Part shown: piece after piece, positions 1-7,734 of the stretch
Layout of the letters: every line of letters starts with the position of its first letter
How positions within the stretch are numbered: position 1 is the stretch's first letter
From: Pseudothermotoga sp.
GTDB taxonomy: Bacteria > Thermotogota > Thermotogae > Thermotogales > DSM-5069
Length of the DNA stretch: 18,744 bases
Assembly (NCBI GenBank): GCA_003510135.1
Contig: DOKY01000024.1
Span: forward strand, 14,937 to 33,680
Reading direction: 5' to 3'
Notes under the pieces: model-generated
What the model was told of the DNA's origin: nothing
Databases searched by the model: none
Seen by the model: only the letters and a program-made list of their open reading frames with translations
Program-made: the position numbers and the translations under genes

Positions 1-615
1 TCTGTCCCAGATGCCACCGCCGAAGACGTACATCAAGTTTGAGAATCTGTAGGGACTGAAGTCGTAGACCAGTGCATACCTTGCAGCGCCACTCTGCTTG
101 ATCTTCTTCATGGCAGCGTACCACTCATCGATGGTCCACGGCCTGTCCTTTGGTGGTTCTATCCCGGCCTTTTTGAAGATCTCCTTGTTGTAAAAGATCG
201 CGTGGGCATCTGAAGTGTAGGGAATACCAATGACCTTGCCGTACTTCTCGTAGAGCTTCTTGAAACCGGCTTTGTAGAACGAAACGTTCTCAAGCCATTC
301 TTCAAACTTCATACCGGTGTACTTCTCCACCAGCGGTTTGAGATCGATCGCGTAGTCTATCCAGGGCAGCAGATCTGTTTCTCTCGCGACGTCGGGTGGT
401 GAACCTGCCTTCGCCATCGCGGCGAGTTTGGGCTTGTACTCCAGATAGTACGGCAGGTTCAGTATAACCACCTTTTCACCCGTCTGCTTGGTGAATCTGT
501 TGGTCTGTTCCGTGATCAGATCGAAGTCCGGACCGTCCGTGAACCACATGAGCACGGTGTCTGCGAAGAGTGAGAGCGCAACGATGACCATCAACAGAAC
601 CAACAACCTCTTCAT
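1..615 (-). CDS. ABC transporter sugar-binding protein, N-terminal part (gene runs off the left edge)
   Basis: The first 205 codons of an extracellular solute-binding protein (family 1, MalE/UgpB-like) are present; the C-terminal half lies outside the window. The ATG at 615 follows GGGGAGGTG at a 5-nt spacing. Residues 1-18 form a Sec signal peptide (MKRLLVLLMVIVALSLFA) without a lipobox cysteine. The mature part carries family-typical stretches: AAMAKAGSPPDV near residues 71-82 (this family's AxGxxPDV motif), GIPYTSDAHAIFYNKEIFKKAGI in the middle, and PWTIDEWYAAMKKI. It would bind a sugar outside the membrane and deliver it to permeases probably encoded further left. The ROK regulator gene ends 32 bp upstream on the same strand, so the two are probably one operon and the ROK protein probably controls this transporter. 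The sugar cannot be read from the sequence. Confidence 0.9.
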   Translation of the reverse strand, partial: MKRLLVLLMVIVALSLFADTVLMWFTDGPDFDLITEQTNRFTKQTGEKVVILNLPYYLEYKPKLAAMAKAGSPPDVARETDLLPWIDYAIDLKPLVEKYTGMKFEEWLENVSFYKAGFKKLYEKYGKVIGIPYTSDAHAIFYNKEIFKKAGIEPPKDRPWTIDEWYAAMKKIKQSGAARYALVYDFSPYRFSNLMYVFGGGIWDR

Positions 616-647
616 ACCAACACCTCCCCTTCAGCGAGAGTGATTTT

Positions 648-1802
648 TCACAAACGCATGAACCTCTGTTGGACCGCGAAGACTGCGCCGAGTGCGACAT
701 CGAACCTTTCAACTTGGCCCCTTTTCAGATTCAAATTCTCGTGGAACTGGCCAGGAAGAAGCTCTTTCAACGTCGAAAGCATGATCTTCGCGATGTACTC
801 GTAATAGTTTTGCCCTATCCTTCCTTTGAGAATGATCAGCTGTGGATCGAACAGTAACACAGCGTTCGCAACGGCCGCGGCGATGTGTTTCAAACCTCCC
901 TTCAACGATTCTCTCAGTTCTGCGTTGTGCGTTATCGCGTCGAAGATGCCTTCGTTGCTGAGCCCAAGACTCGCCAATCTCTTACTGATCGCATGACCCG
1001 AAAATCTTCTCGCCAGATGTCCGAAGCTTTCTTCTTTGCAAAGCTCCGGCTCGGAACGATCCAGGTCCGTGATCATCCAGCCGAACTCTCCAGCCTTGCC
1101 GTAGAAACCTTCGTAGATCTTTTCGTCCACCAGTACGGCACAACCAAGACCGCTGTCAATGAAGACGAACAGAACGTTCTGGAAACCTTGAGCAGCACCC
1201 AAGCGATGCTCAGCAAGGGCAGCGGCTTTCACCCTGTTCACAACGATCACGTCCAGATCCAGCTTTTCAGAGAGCTCTGACGCAAGATCGTAGTTCGTGA
1301 GCCCAATCGTCGGCGCAGTCCTCACGACGCGACTGGTTGGATCCACCATTCCGGCGATACCTATGCCGACACCGAGTATCTTTTCCTTAGGCAGATGATT
1401 TTTCTCGAGTATCTGTTCCACTCTCTCTTTGCAGAAAGAAACCAGAGAGTCTGGTTCGACCGATCTGGGAATTCTCTCTTCCTGTGAATCGATCACGCGT
1501 CCGGACAGGTCCGTGACGATCAGTTCAAAATACCTTTCTTCCAGTTCGATCCCGACACAGTACCACGCGTCCGGAACGAACCGCAAAGCTATCTTCGGTC
1601 TTCCCACCTTCGTTTTCTGTGTTCCACATTCCTCGACCAGACCTTTCGTGATGAGCCTTGCGACCACGTTAGTAACAACGGGCTTGCTGACACCTAATCT
1701 TTTGGCGATGTCCAGACGCGAGATGTTCGGATTTTCTCTTATCAGGCGCAACACTGAACCTTCGAGTTCGGTGAGCAAACCAGTCCCCCACTTAGTTAGC
1801 AT
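648..1802 (-). CDS. ROK-family transcriptional repressor (XylR/NagC type)
   Basis: A 384-residue protein, the usual length for ROK repressors. Residues about 12-60 form a MarR-like winged helix-turn-helix (DIAKRLGVSKPVVTNVVARL at 31-50), followed by a sugar-kinase-like ROK fold: GVGIGIAGMVDP at 144-155, FIDSGLGCAV at 214-223, AGEFGW at 237-242. The residues that make a ROK kinase active are gone. The usual NDANAAA reads NRVKAAA (189-195), so the catalytic Asp is lost, and the CxCGxxGCxE zinc motif is absent near CKEESFG. It should therefore sense a sugar without phosphorylating it. It lies directly upstream of the partial sugar-binding protein gene, its probable target. The ATG start is supported by frame and by a good promoter, but there is no ribosome binding site and the predicted leader is only about 9 nt; a TTG at codon 9 is an alternative start. 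Confidence 0.88.
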   Translation of the reverse strand: MLTKWGTGLLTELEGSVLRLIRENPNISRLDIAKRLGVSKPVVTNVVARLITKGLVEECGTQKTKVGRPKIALRFVPDAWYCVGIELEERYFELIVTDLSGRVIDSQEERIPRSVEPDSLVSFCKERVEQILEKNHLPKEKILGVGIGIAGMVDPTSRVVRTAPTIGLTNYDLASELSEKLDLDVIVVNRVKAAALAEHRLGAAQGFQNVLFVFIDSGLGCAVLVDEKIYEGFYGKAGEFGWMITDLDRSEPELCKEESFGHLARRFSGHAISKRLASLGLSNEGIFDAITHNAELRESLKGGLKHIAAAVANAVLLFDPQLIILKGRIGQNYYEYIAKIMLSTLKELLPGQFHENLNLKRGQVERFDVALGAVFAVQQRFMRL

Positions 1803-1813
1803 CTATTAACCAA
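1792..1813. promoter_or_regulatory. Candidate operator for the first ROK regulator
   Basis: An imperfect 22-bp inverted repeat with outer arms TTAGTTAG and TTAACCAA (7 of 11 half-site positions match). It covers the predicted transcription start and the ATG of the ROK gene. Its TTAGTT outer arm recurs in the operator at 8799-8823 in front of the other ROK gene. Autoregulation is an inference. Confidence 0.45.
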
Positions 1814-1817
1814 TATG

Positions 1818-1847
1818 ATCATAAGTCCGTCGTAACTTTCCTGTCAA
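1818..1847 (-). promoter_or_regulatory. Sigma-70-type promoter of the ROK/binding-protein operon
   Basis: The minus strand has a perfect -35 TTGACA at 1847-1842, an 18-bp spacer, and a -10 TATGAT at 1823-1818. The predicted start lies near 1811, about 9 nt before the ATG at 1802. A second TTGACA copy lies 20 bp further upstream (1867-1862), inside the small palindrome GTTGTCAAC (1860-1868). Confidence 0.6.
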
Positions 1848-2005
1848 GTCATTAGCCTGGTTGTCAACTTACACAAACTTTTATCAACACAAAGATTCAG
1901 TCCTTAATCGTCTGTAAAGGACAAAAAATCGTCTTGAAGCCAAGTTATTTGTGAAAATCAAAGTTTCGAAAGTGGCGAGACTCCATGATGTAATAACTCA
2001 GCGAG

Positions 2006-3040
2006 GTGATGCGTACGATCGATGTTCAAAAGCTCTGGCAGCTTTTTCAACCAAAACCGATAGGTGAACTGAGATCGTGCAGGAAAGTCAAGAGGCATCC
2101 AAAAAATCCCATTCTCACCAGACAGGATGTTCCTTATTCCTCTGCGCTGGTCTTCAACCCGGGCGTCTGCAGATACGAAGGAAAGTACGTCATGGTTTTT
2201 CGCAACGATTATGGATCTTTCGAAGAGCAAAGGCTTGAAGGCACGAACTTGGGACTCGCATTCAGCGACGATGGTATCGTATGGAAGGTCGAACCGAAAC
2301 CTCTGCCCGTGTTCCTGAACGAACCAGATGTACTGAGGATCTACGATCCGAGGCTGAACATCGTCGAAGGTGAACTCATGATGACCTTCGCTGTTGATAC
2401 TTTTCACGGCATCAGAGCGGGGATCGCGATCGTTCATGACTTTGAGAACTTCGAAGTGGTCCATCTGTCCATCCCAGACAACAGGAACGTCGTGCTCTTT
2501 CCCAGAAAGATCAACGGTCGTTACGTCAGGTTGGAAAGACCTTTCCCAGTCTATGGAAGACTCGGCATGGAGAGGTTCGACATGTGGATCGGTTTTTCAC
2601 CGGATCTCAGGTTCTGGGGTAAAAGCAAATTGTTGCTCGCTGTTGAGGACGTACCGTTTGCGAACTGTAAAGTGGGGCCCGGTGCACCTCCCATCGAGAC
2701 GGAGGCAGGATGGTTGGTGATCTTCCACGCAGTCGACGTAGATTCAAACAGGGGAAAGAACGGTTGGGAGGAAAAGTGGACCAAACGATACAGCGCGGGT
2801 GCGATGCTTCTGGATCTGAACGATCCAACCAAGGTTCTCGGTGTCTACAAACAGCCCATCCTTGCACCCGAGGCGGAGTACGAGGTCAGTGGAGGATTCA
2901 GAAACAACGTGATCTTTCCGACGGGCGCAGTTCTGGACAAAGAAGAGCTGAAGATCTACTACGGTGCAGCAGACACAACGATATGTCTTGCCACGGCGAA
3001 GGTTGAGGACCTGATCGAGCTGTGCTTGACTAACTCTTGA
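2006..3040 (+). CDS. Glycoside hydrolase family 130 protein (beta-mannoside phosphorylase family)
   Basis: A 344-residue cytoplasmic enzyme with no signal peptide and GH130 signatures in order: NPGVCRYEGKYVMVFR (51-66), IYDPR (112-116, D114 the likely general acid), FPRKINGRYVRLERP (165-179), CKVGPGAPPIETEAGWLVIFHAV (221-243), YSAGAMLLDLNDP (262-274) and NVIFPTG...IYYGAADT (301-323). Family members use phosphate to cleave beta-mannosides, including mannobiose, mannooligosaccharides and Man-beta-1,4-GlcNAc, releasing mannose 1-phosphate; the exact substrate cannot be read here. The gene is divergent from the first ROK gene. Its last 11 bp overlap the end of the convergent permease gene. The start is uncertain: GTG 2006 or ATG 2009 both sit inside GAGGTGAT, which is too close to be their ribosome binding site. 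Confidence 0.88.
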   Translation: MMRTIDVQKLWQLFQPKPIGELRSCRKVKRHPKNPILTRQDVPYSSALVFNPGVCRYEGKYVMVFRNDYGSFEEQRLEGTNLGLAFSDDGIVWKVEPKPLPVFLNEPDVLRIYDPRLNIVEGELMMTFAVDTFHGIRAGIAIVHDFENFEVVHLSIPDNRNVVLFPRKINGRYVRLERPFPVYGRLGMERFDMWIGFSPDLRFWGKSKLLLAVEDVPFANCKVGPGAPPIETEAGWLVIFHAVDVDSNRGKNGWEEKWTKRYSAGAMLLDLNDPTKVLGVYKQPILAPEAEYEVSGGFRNNVIFPTGAVLDKEELKIYYGAADTTICLATAKVEDLIELCLTNS

Positions 3041-4244
3041 TCGCGCCTTCTAAGATGCCCGAGATGATCCTCTTTTCGAATATGAGAAAGACAACGATGA
3101 TGGGTAGTCCCGCTATCGTGGAAGCGGCCATGAGCGTGGGCCAGGTGAAGACGTTCAGTTTCTGATACAGCGCCAGTCCAATCTGCACCGTTCTCATCTC
3201 GCGGGAGGTTGTGAGGATCAAGGGATAGAACACATCGTTCCACGTGAGCACGAAGGTGTTTATACCAAGCACGGAGAGCGCAGGCTTGCTCAGAGGAAGC
3301 AGAACGTTCCAGAAGATTCTGAAGTCTCCCGCCCCGTCTATCTTCGCCGCCTGATCCAGCTCCAGAGGGAGCTGCTCGAAGTACTGACGCATGAGAAAGA
3401 TCCCGAACGGTGTGACGAGGTTCGGAAGTATCAGTGCCCAGTAGGTGTTTATCAGGTTGAGCTTTCTCATCAGGATGAAAGTGGGAATGATCGTCACCTG
3501 TGGTGGGATCATCATCGTTGCCAGAACGATCGAAAAGAAGAGTTCCTTCATTCTGAAATGTTTTCTCGCAAACGCGTAGGCGACCAGAGAGCAGAAAAAC
3601 AGATTTCCCAGAACGGAACAGACTGAAACAACTGTGCTGTTCAAGAGGTATCTTCCGAAGTAGTCCTCTCTCAGAACTTTGACAAAATTGTAGAACGTCG
3701 GGTATCTGTTCACAAGGGTCACATCGTCTATGTCGAGCGTTCCGTCACCTTCGATCGTCATTCTCAGCTGGGAAACGTGTAAGACATCGAGTTTCAACTT
3801 CTTCACGTCTATGTTCACTCTCAATGTTTTCCACTGAGACGACGGTTCCATGAGGAGCCTGGCGAATTCTTCCACGTTCTCCTTTATGTCCTTGAAACAG
3901 AGGCTCAATTTCAGCGCGCTCGAAGCCCTCACTTTGAAGATCAAGTGGGAAATTCTGTTGATGTCGGAGGAACCCATCGAGAAGGCCAGCCCCTTGACTT
4001 CTCTGGACGGATCCAGCCTCGCGAAATTGTTTTGTTCCTCCCTGACGAGTTCGAAAGCTTTCCCGATGGGACGAACCCTGGTCAGCAACACGGTTCTCGG
4101 AGCCTCGAAATCTGACACGATCTTCTCGATCGTTCTGTTGAACAGATCTCCCTCGGGTACGAACGCGGTGGAGAACATCAAAAACGTTGGAAAGAGTGAG
4201 ATCACAAGGAAGAGCACAAGCAAAGAGTACACCAGCAGCTTCAT
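3030..4244 (-). CDS. Carbohydrate ABC transporter permease (MalG type) with a large extra domain
   Basis: The second permease of the GlcNAc-oligosaccharide transporter and last gene of the five-gene operon. At 404 residues it is about 125 longer than a normal MalG-type permease. Helix 1 is at residues 3-28. Residues about 31-180 form a soluble insertion that would lie outside the membrane. The normal permease body follows from about 181 (YPTFYNFVKVL), with the EAA coupling loop near 294-320 (LDQAAKIDGAGDFRIFWNVL), which docks the ATPase. The insertion ends in TLDIDDVTLVNR (169-180), which resembles the last strand of jelly-roll, galactose-binding-like carbohydrate-binding modules. The ATG overlaps the stop of the other permease by 4 bp (ATGA). 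No ATPase gene is present; Thermotogales sugar transporters often share one encoded elsewhere. Confidence 0.9.
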   Translation of the reverse strand: MKLLVYSLLVLFLVISLFPTFLMFSTAFVPEGDLFNRTIEKIVSDFEAPRTVLLTRVRPIGKAFELVREEQNNFARLDPSREVKGLAFSMGSSDINRISHLIFKVRASSALKLSLCFKDIKENVEEFARLLMEPSSQWKTLRVNIDVKKLKLDVLHVSQLRMTIEGDGTLDIDDVTLVNRYPTFYNFVKVLREDYFGRYLLNSTVVSVCSVLGNLFFCSLVAYAFARKHFRMKELFFSIVLATMMIPPQVTIIPTFILMRKLNLINTYWALILPNLVTPFGIFLMRQYFEQLPLELDQAAKIDGAGDFRIFWNVLLPLSKPALSVLGINTFVLTWNDVFYPLILTTSREMRTVQIGLALYQKLNVFTWPTLMAASTIAGLPIIVVFLIFEKRIISGILEGAIKS

Positions 4245-5110
4245 AGTTGCTCACCCTTCAGGATCTTTCTTTGAAGCACCGTCATTGCCATCACGATGAA
4301 GAACAGCACGTAAGCGATTGCCGAACCGTAACCCATCTCGAACTTTCGAAACGAGACATCGTAGAGATAATGGACGATCGTCTGTGTCGAGTTGGCAGGA
4401 CCACCACCGGTGAGTGTGAATATCTCGGTGAAGATCTGAAAGGAGCGGATCGAGTTTATTGAAACGACGAACAGGATCGTGGGCTTAAGCAGAGGAAGCG
4501 TTATGCTTTTAAAGATTTGCCACTTCGTGGCCCCGTCGATCTTGGCCGCTTCGTAGAGTTGCAACGGCAGGCTCTGAAGACCCGCAACAAAGAGCACGGT
4601 GTAATAACCCACGGCGGACCAGACGTCCATCACCATTATGGAACCGAGCGCAGTCTTTTCGGAAGCGAGCCAGCTTCGCGCTGGTACATCTATTCCAAGG
4701 GATCTCAACAACATGTTCAATGGTCCCGTGGCGCTGTAGATGTACAGCCACACCATTGAAATGACCACCATGGAGATCACGGACGGCAGAAAGTACCCGG
4801 CCTGAAAGAGCCTTTTGAACCTGATTCCACTTGTTAGCAGCACGGCGAGAAAGAGTGAGATCACCGTTGTGGCGGGCACCGTGATCAGTACGAAGAGAAA
4901 GGTGTTCGAGAGTGCTTTCAGGAAGACTCTATCTTTGAAGGCTCTGATGTAGTTTGACAGTCCAACGAAGTTCATGTTCCACGTCAAACCGGAATAGTCC
5001 GTCAGACTTACGTAGATGGAGAAGACGATGGGATAGAGAACAAAGATACAGAAGCTCAGCAACCAGGGTAGAATAAAAACGAACGTTGTGATCTTCTCTC
5101 TTTTTCTCAC
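4241..5110 (-). CDS. Carbohydrate ABC transporter permease (MalF/UgpA type)
   Basis: A 289-residue inner-membrane permease with about six helices. An N-terminal helix (FVFILPWLLSFCIFVLYPIVF) is followed by NFVGLSNYIRAFKD, the usual first periplasmic loop, and an EAA loop LYEAAKIDGATKWQIFKSIT at about residues 185-204. I chose the GTG at 5110 because GGGGTGA lies 5 nt upstream. An in-frame ATG at 5137 would add nine residues, but it sits in the loop of a GC-rich hairpin and has no ribosome binding site. The gene follows the sugar-binding protein gene after a 43-bp gap and overlaps the second permease by ATGA, so the two permeases are probably made together and pair in the membrane. Confidence 0.9.
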   Translation of the reverse strand: MRKREKITTFVFILPWLLSFCIFVLYPIVFSIYVSLTDYSGLTWNMNFVGLSNYIRAFKDRVFLKALSNTFLFVLITVPATTVISLFLAVLLTSGIRFKRLFQAGYFLPSVISMVVISMVWLYIYSATGPLNMLLRSLGIDVPARSWLASEKTALGSIMVMDVWSAVGYYTVLFVAGLQSLPLQLYEAAKIDGATKWQIFKSITLPLLKPTILFVVSINSIRSFQIFTEIFTLTGGGPANSTQTIVHYLYDVSFRKFEMGYGSAIAYVLFFIVMAMTVLQRKILKGEQL

Positions 5111-5117
5111 GTTTTCA

Positions 5118-5147
5118 CCCCGGAGAACCGGGGGCATTCGCCCCCGG
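5118..5147 (-). promoter_or_regulatory. Two mutually exclusive hairpins between binding-protein and permease genes
   Basis: Hairpin 1 pairs CCGGGGGC with GCCCCCGG around a 4-nt loop (5128-5147, 8 bp, almost all GC), starting 6 nt after the binding-protein stop. Hairpin 2 pairs CCCCGG with CCGGGG around a 4-nt loop (5118-5133); its 3' arm is the GGGG of the permease ribosome binding site (5121-5115). Both use the same CCCCGG segment, so only one can form. Such inter-cistronic stems commonly protect abundant binding-protein mRNA and lower permease expression. On the plus strand hairpin 1 is followed by CTTTTTT, which resembles a terminator for antisense transcription. Confidence 0.6.
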
Positions 5148-5153
5148 CTTTTT

Positions 5154-6365
5154 TCATTTCACCTCGTCGAGCACCCTCTGAATCTGCTCGTTGTAGTAAT
5201 TCAGAACTTCGTCGACGTTTTTGTACTTGACTATGAGATCGTCCACGACGTTGGTAAGTATGTCTTCGATCTTCGGCCACGCCGGAGTGGGTGGCACCGG
5301 GAACGCCGTCTTCAACTGTTCGAAGAACACAAGATGCAAAGGATTGTCCTCGAACCAGGGATCTGAAGCGGCTCTTGGATCGGCAGGATAGACTCCGGGA
5401 TAGTGCTTGGTTATGATCATCGCCACCTCCGGTCTCATGAGGTAGTTTATCAATTTTCTTGCCGCATCGACGTTCTTGCATTGGGAAGGTATCGCGAGCA
5501 CCTCTCCGCCGAGGAACGAAGCGTGGATGCCTTCGGGCTTGTCAGGTTTCGGGATCAGGCAGACTCCGTAGTTCAGATTCGGATAGGACTGGGCAAGGGT
5601 TCCAATCGACCAGGCACCGCTGACGAGGAAACCAATTCTGCCTTCTCCGAACGCCTCACCGAGATCTTTCTGCTTACTCTTCAAAGCGTACTTCGAAAGC
5701 TCCTGATAGAACAGCGCGGTCTCTCTGTTCTGTGGCGAGTTCAGAACGGCCTTCTTCAGATCCTTCGACACGACGTCCCCACCGTTGCCCCAGATTGCGA
5801 GCAAGAACCACTCTTGCCAGGGACTGTATACCTCACCTGCGGGCAGTCCGATGCCGTAAACGTCTGGAAGCGCCGATATCTTCTTCACCGCTTCGAGCAG
5901 CTCAGACCAGGTTTCCGGTGGCCTGTCTGGATCCAGGCCTGCTTTGATCATGAGATCGACGTTGTAGAACATGGCGCGTGTTCCGAGCAACCATGGATAA
6001 CCGTAGTACTTTCCCATGTACTCGGCACAGTTGGCGCCCGGAAAGTCTTTGTACTTGGCGAGGTCCTCTGGATGCATCTCGAGCAACACGTTCTTAGAAG
6101 CGAAGCTCGCAACCCAGGTGTTCCCGAGTTCCACAACGTCTGGTGCGGCGCCGGCTGCGATCGCCGTCACGATCTTGTCAAAACCTGTGGACCAGGACAG
6201 TTGAACGACCTCAACCTCGATGTCTGGATACTCCTTCTCGAAGCCAGCCAGAACCTCCTTCGCGAGCGCATCGTCCATCATGAACTGCCAGAACGCAAGC
6301 TTCGTCTTTCCGAGACTCAGGACGGTGGCGAGAACCAGTACCACGAGCAGTACCTTTCTCAACAT
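5154..6365 (-). CDS. ABC transporter sugar-binding protein of the probable chitobiose operon
   Basis: A 403-residue extracellular solute-binding protein (family 1). I chose the ATG at 6365 because AGGGGGTG lies 6 nt upstream and the protein then opens with a proper signal peptide (MLRKVLLVVLVLATVLSLG); the ATG at 6395 would add ten polar residues. There is no lipobox cysteine, so it is probably periplasmic or anchored by its uncleaved leader. Family features include TAIAAGAAPDVVELGNTWVA, the GRIGFLVSGAWSIG stretch, LGGEVLAIPSQCKN and a C-terminal helix (NYYNEQIQRVLDEV) typical of this class. It starts 1 nt after the GH3 stop codon. Position and order match the binding protein of the T. maritima chitobiose operon as I recall it, so a GlcNAc-containing disaccharide is the best guess for its ligand. 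Confidence 0.92.
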   Translation of the reverse strand: MLRKVLLVVLVLATVLSLGKTKLAFWQFMMDDALAKEVLAGFEKEYPDIEVEVVQLSWSTGFDKIVTAIAAGAAPDVVELGNTWVASFASKNVLLEMHPEDLAKYKDFPGANCAEYMGKYYGYPWLLGTRAMFYNVDLMIKAGLDPDRPPETWSELLEAVKKISALPDVYGIGLPAGEVYSPWQEWFLLAIWGNGGDVVSKDLKKAVLNSPQNRETALFYQELSKYALKSKQKDLGEAFGEGRIGFLVSGAWSIGTLAQSYPNLNYGVCLIPKPDKPEGIHASFLGGEVLAIPSQCKNVDAARKLINYLMRPEVAMIITKHYPGVYPADPRAASDPWFEDNPLHLVFFEQLKTAFPVPPTPAWPKIEDILTNVVDDLIVKYKNVDEVLNYYNEQIQRVLDEVK

Positions 6366-6366
6366 C

Positions 6367-7734
6367 CTAAACACCCCCTTGTGAGAGTTGTGCAAGCTTT
6401 CTGAAAACGAACCCCATTACCAGCGGACTCAACGAGTGTGTGACCACGTGAGGCCTGTCGCTGAAGTACTCTGCAAGATGCGGGTTTCTCGTGATGATGT
6501 GAACTGTCGGAAATCTCTTTGAGAGTTCTCTGTGCAGTGAAATTTCATCCTCAGACGCGTCGACGATGAGATCCAGAATCAGATGATTTGAGTCGACAGA
6601 GCGAAGTTGGCTGAAGGAAATGCATCGTGCGTTGAGATAGCGGCGTGCCTGTTTCTTGATCGTCGCAACGTAAGAGTTTGAAACGTCTGCCCGGCTGTAC
6701 GAGACCCCGTCTGGCAGAACCAACAACGTTGGTAAGGGTTTCAGACTCGGAACCTTTATCTCCACAGCCTTTTCGATCGCCTCGAACAGGCAAGCCACAT
6801 CGCTTTGAACCCGCACGAGCTTCGACGTTACTCTGTCCAGAGCGTTTTCGAGCGTCTTTTTTGAGATCTTTCCAGCCTTCGAGTTTTCCTCAATCGCCTC
6901 AGCGTAACTTTTTACGTTTTTCACCCTCGAAACGATCAGCATGTCGCCCGATGCGTTGAAAAACTCCCGAACGATTTCGCCGGGTTTGAACCTCTTCGAA
7001 AGCGCCTTCATTTCGACGGCGTCGCTGAGGACTATACCTTCGAAGGAGAGCTGTTCTCTGAGAATTTCTCGAACGACTTTTCTCGAAATCGAAGCGGGTT
7101 TCGTATCGAGTGAACTGTAAACTAAGTGCGCCAGCATGACGAAGTCAACTTTTTCGTCGATCGCCTCTTTGAACGGAAACAGGTCCTCCTGGAGTTCTTC
7201 GATGCTCACCTCGATGGTTTCGAGCTCTTCGTGGCTGTCCTTTCTGGATCTTCCATGCCCAGGAAAATGCTTCGCGCACGAAAACAGGCCAGCCGCTCTG
7301 TAACCCTGGATGGATGCTCTGGCCATCTTGGCAACGAGCTTCGGCTCTTCCCCAAAGCTGCGATACCCCACCACGGCGTTCGAGTAAGGTCTCTTCACAT
7401 CGAGCACGGGTGCGAAGACGCTGTTGAATCCCAAACCTTTGAGGAACTTTCCCGCCATCTCGCAGTAGTTTCGCACGAACCTCGTTTCAGTTCTGCCCAG
7501 AAGCAGATTTCCCGGTGAAGGTGGCACGAACGGCACGGTTTCGAGCTGACCTCCCTCGTGATCGCAGGAGACGAAGACTTTGCGCCCGTTGAGAAGATTC
7601 ATGGCCTCCACAAACTGTGAGACGTCTTCAAACAGTCCGGGATAGATGAGAATTCCGCCAGCTTTGAGATCGAGCACGGCGTGCAGATCCTCCAGACTGG
7701 ACACACCACAGAAGAGAAGCTTTGCAAAGTTCAT
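6367..7734 (-). CDS. nagZ: Glycoside hydrolase family 3, NagZ-type beta-N-acetylglucosaminidase (chitobiase)
   Basis: A 455-residue cytoplasmic enzyme with no signal peptide. The GH3 barrel has the substrate loop DHEGGQ (58-63) and the NagZ-subfamily signature KHFPGHG...DSH (155-168), whose Asp166-His168 pair is the unusual acid/base of this subfamily. LSDAVEM (236-242) supplies the nucleophile Asp238. A less conserved C-terminal domain of about 110 residues (from about 345) follows; the single-domain bacterial NagZ lacks it, whereas longer Gram-positive and Thermotoga members have one. It would remove terminal GlcNAc from imported chitobiose or similar sugars. The ATG overlaps the regulator stop (ATGA), and the binding-protein gene follows after 1 nt, so hydrolase and transporter are expressed together. 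A role in peptidoglycan fragment recycling is the main alternative. Confidence 0.88.
   Translation of the reverse strand: MNFAKLLFCGVSSLEDLHAVLDLKAGGILIYPGLFEDVSQFVEAMNLLNGRKVFVSCDHEGGQLETVPFVPPSPGNLLLGRTETRFVRNYCEMAGKFLKGLGFNSVFAPVLDVKRPYSNAVVGYRSFGEEPKLVAKMARASIQGYRAAGLFSCAKHFPGHGRSRKDSHEELETIEVSIEELQEDLFPFKEAIDEKVDFVMLAHLVYSSLDTKPASISRKVVREILREQLSFEGIVLSDAVEMKALSKRFKPGEIVREFFNASGDMLIVSRVKNVKSYAEAIEENSKAGKISKKTLENALDRVTSKLVRVQSDVACLFEAIEKAVEIKVPSLKPLPTLLVLPDGVSYSRADVSNSYVATIKKQARRYLNARCISFSQLRSVDSNHLILDLIVDASEDEISLHRELSKRFPTVHIITRNPHLAEYFSDRPHVVTHSLSPLVMGFVFRKLAQLSQGGV

Noticed and set aside
5128..5154. Rho-independent terminator on the plus strand (GC hairpin followed by CTTTTTT)
   Set aside because: No plus-strand gene ends nearby. 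The hairpin is better explained as an element of the minus-strand mRNA, though it could stop antisense transcripts.
5403..6404. 333-codon plus-strand open frame antisense to the binding-protein gene
   Set aside because: It is the mirror of a clear sugar-binding protein in high-GC coding DNA, has no ribosome binding site and no recognisable motif.
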